From Ascaris suum (Eukaryota; Nematoda; Chromadorea; Rhabditida; Ascarididae), in contig CM024187.1 in assembly GCA_013433145.1 (NCBI GenBank), positions 2,186,826-2,250,825 of the forward strand: DNA of 64,000 nt, read 5' to 3'. Below, in pieces: positions 23,930 to 39,200 of this stretch. A program made the position numbers and the translations under genes. Positions within the stretch are counted from its first letter, which is position 1, and the number at the start of each line of letters is the position of its first letter. The notes under the pieces are model-generated. The model had not been told where the DNA came from. It saw only the letters and a list, made by a program, of their open reading frames with translations, and did not search any database.

Positions 23930-26900
23930 GTGAACTATTGCGACAAGCGAATGTCGTTTGCTTGTTAGATGAGAAATGAATTCCATACGTTTTAGAGGCG
24001 CCAACACCGTCTTCAAAGTATGTATTGCCGCGTGTTTTTTTTTTTTTTTTTTGCAAGTAAGCGCAGCTGCATTTGCAAGTAAATTTGTGTAGATCTGAGG
24101 GGAGTGGGCTGTATTCTTCGTAGAAATTTTTAAAGACAGCGTTTGCTCTCTTTTATAATGTTTGTTCGTCTTTTAGTTAAAGGAGACTTTTTTTTGTGCA
24201 TAAGATTATTCCCTAAGTGAATAATGGCTTTGAGTTATTGTGACTCACCATCTGTATAGGTGAACAATGGTTCAGCAGAGAGTCATAGGTGTGTGCGTTT
24301 AAATGTTTATCGCATATTGAAGAGGAGGTAGCTGAAGTATCGAAGTGGAGTGCAAATGGTATTTGTCGATTAATGTTGATGTCGAAAGAGTGGCTCGGTT
24401 TTCTAAGCTATTATATGCTTATTTTCCTTTTTTAAATATAGTTTTCTAAGCGCTATTATATGCTTATTTCCTCTTTTGTTTTAAAACACTGTAATAACGT
24501 CCGTGATTTTGATGTTGCAATATTGCTGAAAAGCAGAAAATTACGACCTCACTGTTAACATGTCCGCATAAGGTAAAAATTCGCTTTCATTGCGACTTTT
24601 TTATGTCATAATATAACAGAGCCAGTAACTGCATGTTCAAAGAGGAAAATTGTTTCGATATCAATTTGAGGGAAAATTCTTAAAAAGTAGGACTATTTTA
24701 TACTAGTAATTTCTTTTTTTTTCCACACAGAAGAATGCAAAATTGTGTTTTTTTCTTAAATATTTTAGCCAAACAATTCTATGCAGCTGCTTTTTGATTC
24801 TCATTTGTGTTTTCATTCAAGATGGGGGGTGGAGGGGGGGGGATGTTTTTTCTTTCAACAGAAAAATGGCTTTGAAAAGTGTTTGAATAGAGCGAGGATT
24901 ACTCTCACATTCATTTCGCACATTTTTTATGCCCAAAAATTCCGCTTTTTTGACTTATTGTCATGCAAAAAGCAAGCGCCTCGTGTCGACTGTATGCCAG
25001 ATCGTTTTGCTCTTTTGATGCGTTGAATTTTTGTTTCTCTGTGAAGCTGTCTTGCTGAATTCAATAATTGCATGTGTTTGGCCTCTTTCCAGGTCAACAG
25101 CCTTTTGTCGGACTCGTTTGGCCGCAGCATGTGCCACTGTTTGATGCATGACTGGGAATTGATATATTAGCTTATCCGAGTAGTTAGAAAGGGTTGACCT
25201 TCATTGGCTCCTTATACGTGAATGAAAACCGTAGACGTTGCAGACTTAAAAGCATCGCCTGCCGAATGCCTTCCCTTTCGGAAGATGTTTCATTAAAAGA
25301 GAAAGGGGGAGGGAGGAGAGAGAGAGAGGCTTTATTCAGCTGAATGGAATGTCTTATCAACAAGCAAATTACTTTGTTTTCATAGAATCTTCGCGCTTTT
25401 CGAATGAATAAGCCCGTCCGACGTTTTGATTTCAAAAAATTTAAGCAGCAAGCATTGTCTTCCATGGTTTTTTTTTTGTCTAAGAAAAAAGTTTGTTAAT
25501 CACTCTCTAATTTTATCTCTTTTTTTTGCAGAGCCGCGGGTTCATCCCCCACGAAGCCCTGGTCCAACGAGGTATCTCAAACTCCCTCGTGTATGTTCTT
25601 TAAAATTCTTGATTATCTTAAGCTAGTATAAGCATGTTTGTGTCACCTTCCGATCTGCGTGTTCATAGTCACCGTTGTTGGTTCGTCTGTCTGTGAGTGT
25701 CTGCTGATCGGTCATTCTTGCTTTGAATTTGCGTGTAGCCGATCATTCACTCGCTTAATTGTCGATCAACAAAATTTGCTGATTTAAGAGAGTCTAACCC
25801 GAAAGATGCAAAGGAAATTATCTGGTCAAGCGTATATTTATATTTCACAAACGCGTATCTGTAAGCGCCAGCCGATGAATAAAAATCAGATCACAGTTGA
25901 AGTCAGTTCATCTGTGCATCCTGATCAGGTCCGTCCAGCTGTCGCTTTCTTTTTTTGCTATTAGGCAAAACAGTGAATAGAAACATCTATGCAACGAACG
26001 TAAAGACGAAAATATGTGGACTGAAAAATATCTTTGCTAGCGCATATATCAGTTTTGACAGATTGTCGATAGTTTACTACAACAAAGGCGGTTAGGTCGA
26101 CTGTAAGGTTGGTGGACTCTGCTCGATTCACAACTCACAACGAAATTGAATAAATACTTTGTAGCTTGAGAGTAGTCAAATACTATACATTCATTTTTGG
26201 TGGCCGATCGAAGTGGTTTTTCCACCTTTCTTTACCAAAATTCTGAATTTTATAACTTGTGCACGTTGAATCGGGACGGAATTCGCCAGCATACCCGTCA
26301 TTTAATGCGTATTATGCAAATTTGTTTTATTGCCGTAGCTTCCCCCGTAGCGTACGATTGGAAACCATTGATAAAGCAGGCGGACGGACATACACAACAG
26401 ACAGACGAGGACATATACGCATACAACCGCGATGCATTTTAAAAATGTTTATTCGAGAACTCAAATATTTTCCATTGGAAAAAGCTAATTTTGCTGTGTT
26501 GTTTTCTTCTATGTTTGTTTGTCTGTTTTCATTCCGATGGATTAATTACTGTCAAGACGGGAGTTATTTTCCTCAATCAAATTGCAGCTTTTCGGGTAGC
26601 AGTTTCCCAATATTTGTATGGGTCACTTATTTCACATAGATGAGGGATTTCACGGATTAGCTAAACTTGATAATGATGGATGCGCATTAGCGACTTTTAA
26701 TCATTGAATAGATTTTAGAGTTACTCATTTACTAAACTAATGTTCTAAGAAATTAATTTAAATTATAATTATACTTTAAAAAATATTATTTAAATATTGA
26801 AGAGGAAGTGTGTAATTTCGACAAGTTGTAAGCGTATTATCTATCGTTTTCTTCAATTTTTCTCCTAATCTTTTTAATGCAAATGTTCACCGAATGAGAG

Positions 26901-29900
26901 AGAGTAATATGCATCTAAAGAATACGGAAAAATGGAAAGCGCTGCTAATGTAGAGGTTTACTCATGCGTTTTTTTTACAGTCCAGTTGGTTGGAGCGTAT
27001 CAGTGGTTGCTTAATGCTGAAAATAAAGCTCCGAATAGTGCTTCATAGTGTTTCTGTTGCATAAGTGCGCATAGGTATCGTTATAATGCGCTTTCCGAAA
27101 AAGTTTTTAAAAAATGTTGAAAATTATTCGAGTAATATTTGTTCATCGTATGCATCAATTTCATAGGAAAGTTTATTAATTGTCATAAATTTGTGACAGC
27201 TGCCTAAAATGAGTCATACTTAACCGGTGTGCATACATTTGAATAAAATTAGCCTTCATCACATAGCGATGCACTTATCCGTGTTTATAGCACACAGCGA
27301 ATCTGTGTCACTACGTCAACAACAATCATTTGCGCTTTCGCTGTGCTCATTTACGCTTTTTGTTTATGGCTACTGATATTTCGTGATTTATCGTTTAAAA
27401 AAAAAAAAAATTAATGAACGAATAATTGGCGTCTTATATCATTTTGAGTTTCTACAATTGAACGGAATAATTTTAGTAACTAACAGTTCATGGAGTTGAA
27501 TCGGACGTATGAGCAGATACTTGAGAATCACGCTGAAATTTGAATGCTTCTGAAGGCATACTTCTCGATCTTATTGGCTTGACTTATTTACATTCTATGA
27601 AAAAGGAGACTTTTCAAGCCTATAGGAAATTTTCTTGGCTGAATATTACCAGCTGTCTATATTGTTCGTGTTTGCATTGATGCAATAAGCCAGTCGCAAT
27701 GTGCTCGTTTTTTTTTTTTTTTTTTTTTTTTAATGAGAATGATTTCATTTCCTGTAATCGACGATTTGGCTAAAAACAAAAGAATATTCCATAGTTGTGT
27801 AACGAGTCATTTATAGATGCTTTCAAAAGTTTCATCCAACAGACGAAATACAAGAGTTAAGAGAGATCCATTTGAACACATTGCAATGAAATTCTGCAAA
27901 TCATTGCAAGCATCGAATTTTTGTTGAGAATATTTTGTTGTTTTCATGGAAAACATCATCGTTGACATTTTTCATTTTGTTTTCTTCTTCTTAATGCTCT
28001 ATCGAGCAAAATGAGCAAATAATTGTAGATTGATGATTGGCCAGCAACACAATTGCCCAACATTCGATAAAACAACACGTTGAACGGTGTCATTTTGCAT
28101 CTTTGCGTTGTAAACCAAATTGTTTCCTGTTTTTTTTTTTGGGGGGGGGGGGGAAAGCATGATATGTTTATAGTAAATTCTCGAAATTTTGAGAAATGGA
28201 TATTTAATTTATTGTTGCTAACGTGCAATATCGATACGAATAGGGGGTAATATTTCTAAAGTTCTATTTAAGAATCAAAAATCAGAGGACGTATGAATAA
28301 TTATATGAATCTACACATATAACAAGTGAAATGAACTATTTATAAAGTAAGGCAAACATATTTTAAAGTGTAATAGGCAGGTAAGTAGAGAAAAAACGAT
28401 TTTATTTGAGCGCACTGCTAGATCTCATCCGAGCGTTTCAACGGCTTCAAACCAACATAGCAAAGCTTACTTCGGTGATTGGGTATCTATAAATACCCAT
28501 CTAGTTATCAAAGCAATTCATAATGTTAGTTAACTTAGTTAACACACTATTGCATAAAGACACACCGCTGAGGCCGCACAATCTGGGCTATGGCAATCTC
28601 ACGTCGAGTGACTTCGTTGTGACCATACAAAATTGTCTCTCTTTTACATTATGGAGTCGTTTTGATGCAGTCACTTGCAGGATATCTTCAGTAATCAAAC
28701 ATGCTGATTATGTCAGATCCATGATCCGGTGTCATTTTTTCTAAAAGCTACCTGCGCATCGTAGTACATCGTTCCTAAGCCTTTTCAGCATCTCTTCAAG
28801 CATCTGTCCTGCCACCCTTGTTGTCGATGTTTGTGTAATCCACTCTTTTAAGTTTTGAAAATCGCCTTTGGTTGGTAGGTATTTGTCCAAAAGTAGGATG
28901 AGGGGTCACCAACCTGAGGACGATGTATCTGCATCAATAATGCCCTCTCAGGAGGTTGTCACGTCGAGTTCGTGACGTTATTGTCGCGGTTATGTAAACT
29001 TGCATAAAGACATTGACGCTTCTTCATGTTTACTTACGCTCTTATCGGAAATAAAGTGCTGTAAACATTCCATCGCTCTTGTTGCCTCAAATTCATCTCT
29101 TTATTTAATGTTTGGTTTATTTTAGCAGCATTTACAGTGGCATTGTTAGCCAGTTGATTGCAATGCAACGTCGCCTTTTTATATGTCTAAACTATAACTT
29201 TACTAGTTGCATATGTTTTTTTTTTTCGATAATGAAATTGACTTAACTCGATGAATGTACTAAAAATAATTGAATAATTGAATCTAAAATACTTACTGCA
29301 AAAAAGTTACATATCAGTATTTCATTTATCGTAATACTATGCAAATTTTCCAATACTAAAATTGCGCGATACACTATCGCCTGAATGACAGTCTTCCGAC
29401 TGTTTGAGTGGCATTTTCAATCGTATAGCAAAGAAAATCATCACTTTTCAAGATTTTTTAGTCAATTGCTATGAACGACAAGCGTTTCTTCTAGATCCTC
29501 ACGTTTGATGTTACGCTCACTTTTCATACTATCAGCAGCGTTTGCCTCGTTTCCTGCTTGTTCTGTAATGATTGACTGAAGGCAATGAGCGTAATAATTG
29601 TGCACTTATCAGCGTGGATGTTTGTGGACGGATTACGATTACGTGATTAAGTGTGGGTGTGGTTATTTTGAGGATTTATGTATTCATGTGAAAGTGTTAT
29701 GTGGTTCTATATTGATATTTTGCTATTTTGTGTTATGTGTGAAAGGAGTTCATATGTACGATAAATTATGCTTACGAACCCGTGGACCTTCTCCGTGAGA
29801 CTTTATGATTCAGAAGCTACATTTTCGCTCATTTTTCACCTTTATGATCAGTTTGGAATCCACGACTGTTAAGCATTTTTAGTAGCATCAGACCATTAGG

Positions 29901-32382
29901 GAAGCGGGCTCGGCAATAGTTGTTTGGATCAGATCATATGAATAGGCAGAATTCAACCTAATGATCTATGAAGGAATTGCCGCACTAGGCTATGATTTTA
30001 AAGAGTTGATGCTTATTTTCGTTTTTTTTTTCTTTTTGTTTTCATAAGACTTTCTCATTCGATTTTTCAAGTCATGATATGCTCGGGAATATAGTGTATG
30101 CTGAGGTATTGCAGTCTTCGAGGCATATAGCACACATTCAACAACAGCTTTTTTCTTCTATTGCTGCCTGCAGTAGGCCACCGCCATTGCCGCCGAAACC
30201 AAGCCTCTCACCATTTGTGTTGAAAGGTCGACCGGCCTATTTCCAGGTTCAGCTTATTAAATTCGCTTGCTATTATTGAATTCTTCGGTGCAAAAATTTA
30301 CATTTGTTTTAATATAATGATTGCAGATTAATGCCTCTTGCTATTTGTTTCAAATCCATATTATTGTACATTTCATTTGTTCTTTTTATATTCTCATGAA
30401 ACGGTGAGTAGATTACAATTCTACAAAAAAGTTTTTTTATTACCTTACTTTTTTTTTTTGGGGGGGGGGAGGGGGAGGGGAGGGATTTGGTTATTTATAG
30501 CTAATAAACATTTAATCTTATAAATATAAATTGTTTAAGTCGTATTTAAAGGACCATTTTTACGTCAGCTTTTTTTTTTTAAGTTATTAGATCGGTTTAT
30601 AGATGGACCGCGATAATATCGTTTAGTCCAAAATGGGTTGTTTTTGGTTTTTTTTAAAATGATGTACATAAATCCGTCGAAATTATAGTGAAGTATTTCA
30701 GCTATCGCACGAAACCGATTCGCCTTCTTCTGGCAACTGTACGCGTGCATCGGCGCACGAGCAATGGCTATCTGACGGACATTTAGTGCGTTATCATTCA
30801 GACGAGAGCCTATACGCCACACCGGCTCCACCGAGGACACATCAACACAATCCTTTTCACGCTCAACCTATGGCTCAGGTACGACTTATGAATACCTATG
30901 CATCTCTGATTATTGGTGTCTTAATCATTTTCTGAATTTCATGCTTATTAACAGTCCCTGAAAAGGAGTAAGTTTCATATTCATAGATGGCCTTCTATAA
31001 ATAAATCAGAAGTCATTACTAGCCTCTTTGGGTTTTAACGCAGTTTTTCATTTGCCAGAACACATTGCAAAATGTTCGATGTCAATAATTCTCTTCTTAA
31101 AAAGAAAAAAAAAAAAAAAAAGAAAAAAATTGGATTTCAAATTTTTAAAAGACGATACACTCGTAGAAGAGAGTAGCGTTATCTTGATTCGATCGGAATA
31201 TATCTTTGGAAATCAAATTGTGTGTCAACGTGAGACTTTAGACTTTTTTTTTTTTAAATTTCTCATTTCATTTGCCTATATCTGCGCAGTATCATTATAT
31301 TTTAGTGAATTGATAAAAATATATGAAAAATTAGGGAAAGATTGCGATAGATAAAACATTAGTTCAACTGAAATTTTGTGAATGTTAAGCGGTCAAATTT
31401 TCGATGAAGATAATTCATGTGGGGGGGGGGGGGGGAGGGTTTCTCGAAAGTTATGAATGTAAATAATGAAATGGAAAGAATGAGCGCTACTCACTCCGAC
31501 ATAATAACACGCTCGGCGTCATTCCCACATATCGCTGTTATCGTTGCAAGTACTTCTCATCAATGAAATTAATACAACTATCATTCACTCTTTTTTTGTC
31601 ACATTATTTCAAGCCGATTTCTGTATGAGCTAAGTTTTCTACTCTTCTTCCGCCGTTAGTATCACTCTGTTAGAATAATGTTGCATGAGGTGATACTTTC
31701 CTCTTAAAATGTTAACCTCAGTTTATTTAGGATCGTTTGATTATGGCAATGGATCATAACTCTAAAATTTTATATTTCAAGTGTTGGTTTCAATATTCAT
31801 CTAACTGGATTGTTATTAGCCTCAATATACGACATTAATATTGCAATACTTTATTTTAATGGAATTTTTTTTTCTCTAATGATTCGCATATGTGCATTTC
31901 TTTCTTTCTTTTTTTTTTTTTTTTAAATTTCACTCGATGCTGTTTTCTTCGATTTCTTCTATTTATTTCGATCATCGTTCTTGCTTTCTACCAGAATATC
32001 TAAGCTCTTTTCTGTTCTTCGCTTGGTTTTAATTTTAGCTGAAAGCATGCCCTCTTTAGAAAATGAAGTTTTCTTCACTTTCTGAGATAACGTCCAGTTG
32101 ATCAAATTTCTATCTAAATGCCTCTTAATTTACAGGCAATATCCTTGGGATTGTGTTATTGATATGTGGATTACTTCTTCCTGAACTGAATGAGTGCGTA
32201 AAATCGTTTGATGTTATGCTAATGGCTGAAAGATTTGCACTATGTGTATCGCAGTTGCAGTCTTTGTTTTATTTTTTTCGCTGATTTTGTCTTTCTTTTA
32301 TCTTCTGATACACCTTCAAGGCTCGTTGAGTATGGCGTTTGTTCATTGTGGTTTCGTCGTCAAATGTGATACGTTATCTGTA

Positions 32383-32428
<46 letters not shown>

Positions 32429-33163
32429 GTGTGTGTGTGTGTGTGTTTGTTCACGGAGACACCCGCAAACGATATGCATCTCTTTTCACTCCTTGTGTAT
32501 TGCTCTTTGTTTGTTTATGGTAAACGTCCAGATGGCAAATAGCAGAAGAGTGCTATTCCTACGTGCATCTTAGCACAATTGTGCCTGGAGTGTACTTCGT
32601 GGAACGATCTTTTGGCGCTTCACCACTTTGCGCCCTTTATTGAACGAGTTGGAATTTGTTGCTCGAAGTCATAAAATCAGATTTCATGCGGACAATTCAT
32701 CTGCCTTCAGCTAATGAATCCTATCGCTTTCAAATTTTCGCTATCTTATGAAATTTAATGGACAAACAGCGGGATGCGGAATTGAGACTCAGCTCATAAG
32801 TTAATTGATGCATGTAACATATGCTATTGTTTAATTAGTAGGTGTTACTTTCAGGCGCCCTCAAATGTGGCCAAAAGTTTGCTAGGATTCGTACCGAGCC
32901 AAGTAGTTTCAATTCAGAGACTAGTATCGAACGTACAAGACTTCACAGAGCTGCGCCCATCATTCGGTAGGTTTCTCAAAAAATCCTGTCTTCTATCGAA
33001 AAATTAAGAAAATATTCTATGATAGGTTGTTGCATAGATTCTTTCATATTTATATCATTGAATCGCTTACATTACAGTTCCATATTTCAATGGTTATGTT
33101 CGTAAAGTTAGTGTGAGATATCAAAATGAATGTTTTTCATGTGGGTTTATAATATGTGATGAG

Positions 33164-33261
<98 letters not shown>

Positions 33262-36211
33262 ATATATATTATATTGTTGCGAATTGAAGTATTGGGGCTG
33301 ATCGTTGTTGAAAATTGCATTACATCGAGACACTTTACATCGGAATCGAGGTGCATCGTTTTGTATATTTTCTCCAATTTTGATACGATCGAATGTATCT
33401 CTCGTTTAATCTATGCTTTGTTTTGAATGAGTGTAAATCTTTTCTAAACTATTGTTGCATTCGAATTTTTCCAACCGAAATTAGATCGAACAAATAAAGC
33501 AAATCAACTTAGAAGTGATATTTCGTTTAGTATGACACTCATTTTCATCAACTATAGAGATTCCATAATTGCAATTATCAACTAAGAAAAAAAAACTGTT
33601 TTTTTTTGAATGCAGATAATTAAGTTTCGAAATTCTTCCATTCGCTTACTTACACGATAATTGATTTCATCGATGCGATAACGATGATCTTAAATGACTG
33701 TCCTCGTATGCGTGCTGCGGCTTTTTTTTTTTTTTTTATTCGAGTTACGTTGTAATCCTCGTACGGTGCATTGACCCTATGTGTAATCTTGCAGAAATTG
33801 CCTATACAAAGCACGTTTTGTGTGTGCGTATGTGTGCGTGTGTGTGTGCGTGTGTGTGTGTATGCATTTCTGTTATAGTAGAGTAGATATGGCTAGAGTG
33901 TGTAGAATACACGACGACTATCTAGTATTTGCTTCGCTTTTCAAAAAAAAAAAAAAAAAAAAGAAGAAAGAAAAAAACCACCCATCAACTGTTCATTTTG
34001 TGATTTTAATGACAGGTTCATCACATCTCATAAACATTTAATCCAATTAATTGATTTTCTCATTTAATTGGCATTCTTTTTTTTCCCACCTATTATTTAT
34101 CACCTTCTTGTTGCATTCGTTTAATTAATTGTTTTGTGGTAATTTTCATAAATTTCGTCGCGAATCGTTCGTCGTTTCACCAAGTTGTTATTGATTCTAT
34201 TCGAAATATTTATCTATTTGAGCCGTCAAATCATTTAGAATATGACAACACTTCGAGTGAATGAAAAAAATTCGATAATTTTTCTTTTTTTTTTTTTTTT
34301 CTAAATTCTAATAGAATTTCTATCTAATATACTTATAACGATCGTGCATATGAATGATTATCCACTCATAAGTTGGAATTTCACCACTGAAATAGATTCC
34401 GTTATTTTTATAATTGAATTTCCGTTATTAATTTAATTTTTGAAAGAAATTAATGATAATATTTAGACTAATTTCATTTGAATGTTATATATTTCAATGT
34501 CCATTAATGCGTGAAACGAGAAAATTATCTCTTAGAGAATAGATTCGATTGTTGTAGTTTCTTATCGTCAAAATCCAACGGCATTTTTATTATTGATCAA
34601 ACGAAAATTGCCGAAAATGCAGTAAATATTTTTCCGTTTACGACGTTAAATTATAGAAGAATTTATTGGTAACTGAGAGGAAAGAGAAAGCGGATTTTCT
34701 TTGCGAAATTTAGGTGTGAATTCATATCAATTTCCAAATGGGCAACTATGAAGCTCTCAAGTTAAGTTCATAAGTGCATCGTCTAAAGCAGCTCACGTTA
34801 GGCCTGAAGTTGAAGGAAGAGGAGGTTGCGTTTTTGAGTTGAAAACTTGCTTTTCCATCTTTGTGTTTTTTTTTTTTATTGATCAAACAGCGTGAGTCAC
34901 TGAGGAGCGCAATGAATTGGTTGATGTGAATGGCAAGTTGCTGTGGACATCGTATATTGAAACGTTGCTTTTCCCATGCAGTGCAACGCACAAGTTGAAG
35001 CCACTGTTTTCTTTGCTCATTGCTTTCAATAATCAACCGTTTCATTTGCATCCATCAATATTCGTTAGATATATGGAAGAGTACGCGTTAGGAAGGGGGG
35101 AGGGGAGTGGAAGGGTAGGGAAGGGAAGAGCTATTTTTTCAAGCCTTGAAAGGCTTACCCATTTACCTATGAATATTAATATACGAACTTTCTTTTGATT
35201 AGTAAGATTTTCTCGAAAATTAATTATAACTTATAGTGGAAGCGATGTCTTTTTTTCCCCATTCCATCGAGAAGCAATCTTTGTTGTTTGTTTTTTGTTG
35301 TTGTTGTTGTTTTTTTAGGCTACGTGTTTCAAAATTTTCTCTATCGGTGCTAACTTGGATGCTATCGTTGACTGATTGTCGTTAAATTTGTTCATCACAT
35401 TTCTACTCTTTAAATTGCTCTGGTCGGTATTTAAAAAATAAAGGCATTTCTTCGGTGGCATAATAATTTACTATGTTAACTTCAGTGATTTTTTTTTTTT
35501 TTTTGCAATAATTCACTTTTGATAATGTAACGAAAAGTTTCTATTCATATTTTGAGAATTGAATTGAAAATTTCCTTCTTCTTTTTCACCTATTTAGAAA
35601 AAATACGATAATATAAGCTTGAAAAGAAAAATTGATCATTGGCTAGCGTCTTTGCATTATATATGTAAGCACTTATAATTTTAGGCATTTCTTTTCAATT
35701 TTTAATTCTTGAAAGCGTTTATTTGTGCTAAGCGATATGTTTATGAATTTTACCACTCGCGGAAACAAAATATTCTTTCGATTTTCTATTGCTTGTCGCA
35801 TTTTTTTCCTATGGCATTTGTGCAATTATATCTATAAAATTGCAATTAAAGCACACCTCCATTCTAAATAAAATAACGCAGTTGAATAATGAGTGCAATC
35901 ATTTATGATTTTATGAGCGTGCATATTGTTTTGTTATTGTTTCACCCCTTCAACCAATATGGCAATGCATTTCTAAACGTTGCTTGATATCTTGCGTTGC
36001 ATCTTCCGGCTTTTTTTTTTTTTTTTTGAACGAACCGCTGAGAAGATTTATGTATTCCATAGCGTATAATAGTTTTCCTAAGTTTATGCAAAGCTTTTTG
36101 CTGTAGGGATTTCTCATCGTTTGCTTCTTTTTTTCGAATATTATATTTCATGTTGAAATTGATTCGAAAATTTTTCGTCGTCTGTCAGACTGTAACACAA
36201 ATAGCGTCCAA

Positions 36212-36273
<62 letters not shown>

Positions 36274-39200
36274 GCTAGTAAGAACTTGAAATGCATGTTT
36301 AGTTACATTCAACTAATGTACAATTGTTTGTCACGAAAATAATATATAAAAGTTGATATTATCGTGTTCAAAGTTCCACTTAAGTCAATATCAAATAGGT
36401 ATTCAGCTGCATTGTATGAAATATTCCCATGTATGCGTTATTTTATATATACTATTTCCGCTTATATAACAGTATTCACTCAGTAAAAAGAGTGATGTCA
36501 CTGGACACGTTTGATTATGATTTCACAGAAATTGTTGCGCTCACCTCACAGGTCAAGGTCAATAAGTTAACAGGTGTTTAATTAATTGCGAATGCTAGCG
36601 TGTCAGATCGAACTCACCTCTTTAGATCTTTCATTGATTACCACCTTAGCTGGATTCTGAGAATTACACTTCCGGCATAGAGATGTTACTGCTTGTGCGT
36701 ATGAGTTGAGTTCCACTCTAGAAAGTGTTTCAAGAGATGCATTGCTTGTTTAAAGTGGGCACACTTCGTATTAAGTCGATAGTTAAATTGAACTGCGGGG
36801 ATTACGAGCGATTAATGATCTCTATAGAAAGCATCATTAATACTATTGAAGACTGTATAAAAACCATTACATCACGTATTGTTTATTGCTTCGAACGTAT
36901 TGTCATGGAAACTTGTATCTACCACCTGAATGAATATTTTTATGAAGAGAGTTGCGTACTTGGCAAGTATATCTCGATAATCTGAACGCATTATATGCTG
37001 TCATTTCCGCCGAATCGTTTTTCGAATATTTTTCCTTTGAAGCAAGAATGAACCACAGTGAAATTTTATTTTAAAATATACTCTGATTCTTGTTGAAGTT
37101 TTTCATGCTCTTGATCCTCAAAATTTAATCCATCCGTGAGATAGTGTTCAAGGAACACATGTATTGCATTATTTGATGCCTTATGAAAGTGCTTTCTGGT
37201 CGAGTGAGTGAGTGCGAAAAAAAAAAAAAGAAGTTTCCAGCTGTTGTTGCAATTGCATCCGCCCAAGAAAATCTTCGTATTTCTTCCCAAATTGATCTAA
37301 AGCATCTGTTACTTTGAATGATGAAGAGACTGCCCGATAACATAGATTGGCGCAAATGGCACCTAGACAAACTTTATGAGTGGGCGTGTGAAAAAAGATT
37401 CCAAAGTTGGTACACAATGGTATTTTCATAGTAAAGCGTTTTCATATGGAGCAACAGTAGACCCTAAGACCCTCATGATAAGAATTTTTCCACCTAATAA
37501 AAACATTTTCAGAAGCACTGCGATATTTCTCAAATTTCCATGGTTATATAAAAGTGGAATATTGGTTTCATATACGTATTTCGTAGAAGAATATTTTTGA
37601 CTGAACATTAAACGATTGATTTCGAGTATTTGATCAGTGCATATAATACTTGAATAGGGCATATTCTTCTAGTTATTAGGTTATATATGTACTATTTGAG
37701 GTGTGATTCGAGAAAGGCACCTATTTATTCATTTTTTTAAACTACAGAAGAGGAGTTGGTAGATGCCGGCCAACGTCGTCTGTTGCTGTTGTCCCTTTGG
37801 CGAATGCAGACGATAGGACGGTAGTCACTGAAAATAGCGAGGAGGAACGTGATTTGCTCGTCACTGAAAAGGTTTCCTTCCAACTTTTCAATGCTGACAT
37901 CCTTGAAGCACTTGTAAAAGACGGACGGAAGTTTTCACCAGTCTATGCTATGAAGGAAGAAGAGGCTATCATTGATCCGTGCTATAATGATTCTGCTGTA
38001 CTAAGGGAATCCCGTAAAAACTATATTGTTTTGTTTGAATGGTTCGCAGACTATTCCATAACCGCATGAACTCAATAAATACCATTCGTTTACGAAAAAA
38101 AGAGCTGATTTACATGAGCGTTTGCAAAATTGCCGAAGAATCTTTTTTTAATCGCAATTTTATGACATAAAAAGTAATTACGATAATGGAGCATTATTAT
38201 CAGCAAAACTGAAAGTTTCAACTATTCTACGTTGATATGGTGAGGATTGATGTGACTTTATTATAAGCGTCCTTTTTTGAGAACGTTGCTCATATTTATT
38301 GGTAGATGCTTTTTAGATGCTAGTCATGAATGTTGACTGTGCTTAATGCATACGAATAAACAACCTATGTTTTACTTACATTGTAGGCATAATGGAAAAA
38401 GATATTGAAAAAATAAACCACGCTTTGAGTAATTGCTTTTTTTTTTAAAGACGGATCTGAATCTAGCGGACGGGAAGCTAAGAAGACGAGTGACGAAAGC
38501 GAAATTGGTGCATCGACGAACACTAGCTTTTTATGATCAGCAGGTGGCGGCGTTTTGTAGGCGTATGGCACCACAACTTTTCGATCAAGCACTTGTCGTC
38601 AGTCTTTTACCCAGGTACGCATTTTTAGCATCATCTAAATTTTTCGACTTGACGGTGGACATATGCGTACCATAGGACAATCCAGCCAAGATGAATAAGG
38701 GCATGCGAGATTTGTCTTGGACTGGGAAAGTGTCCTTTCTAATAACAAACTGTTGTAGCACCAACACGGAGTCGCTAAGGAGGTTCAAAACTCCCCACCC
38801 TTCATAACAGAGGAAGTTATCTATTAGAGATGAAGGGCAGTTTCTCGTTTGTGCAGCGCCCGAAGTATTCTAGATCGTTACTTGAACTCCCTTTCACTGA
38901 TTTCTCGAATGTCTGTATCCAGTATATATTCTACGACAATGGAGCGTGCTTTTGAATTGTTGCATATACCAAAAGAAAAGTAAATCTTTATACTTGAACA
39001 TTTGTTACTATCTGAGGATAGGTCCGGAGAACTTCTCATAATGGAAGACATGATGGGCCTTCACACGCAGTGGAATTTTACTCTCTGGTTATTTAAGTGT
39101 ATTAGTTCCCTGAAATTTCCCCCACTTGAATATATTTGTGTTTAAGAACGAATATGACAGTTGTTGATGAATTTAATAAGCATTTAATATTTATAGGAAC

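Larger units (their letters stand above)
32971..37747. other. Large intron of the DENN gene
   Basis: 4.8 kb with two AT microsatellites, a GT microsatellite and several T and A runs, but no convincing exon. Open frames at 34746-35198 and 36725-36985 show no splice signals or coding character. Confidence 0.5.

Noticed and set aside
26259..26450. Plus frame with SGRNSPAYPSFNAYY, similar in style to the Pro/Ser-rich DENN exons
   Set aside because: No acceptor precedes it and no donor gives a matching phase.
32242..32573. Cys/Val-rich plus frames
   Set aside because: Translation of the GT microsatellite.
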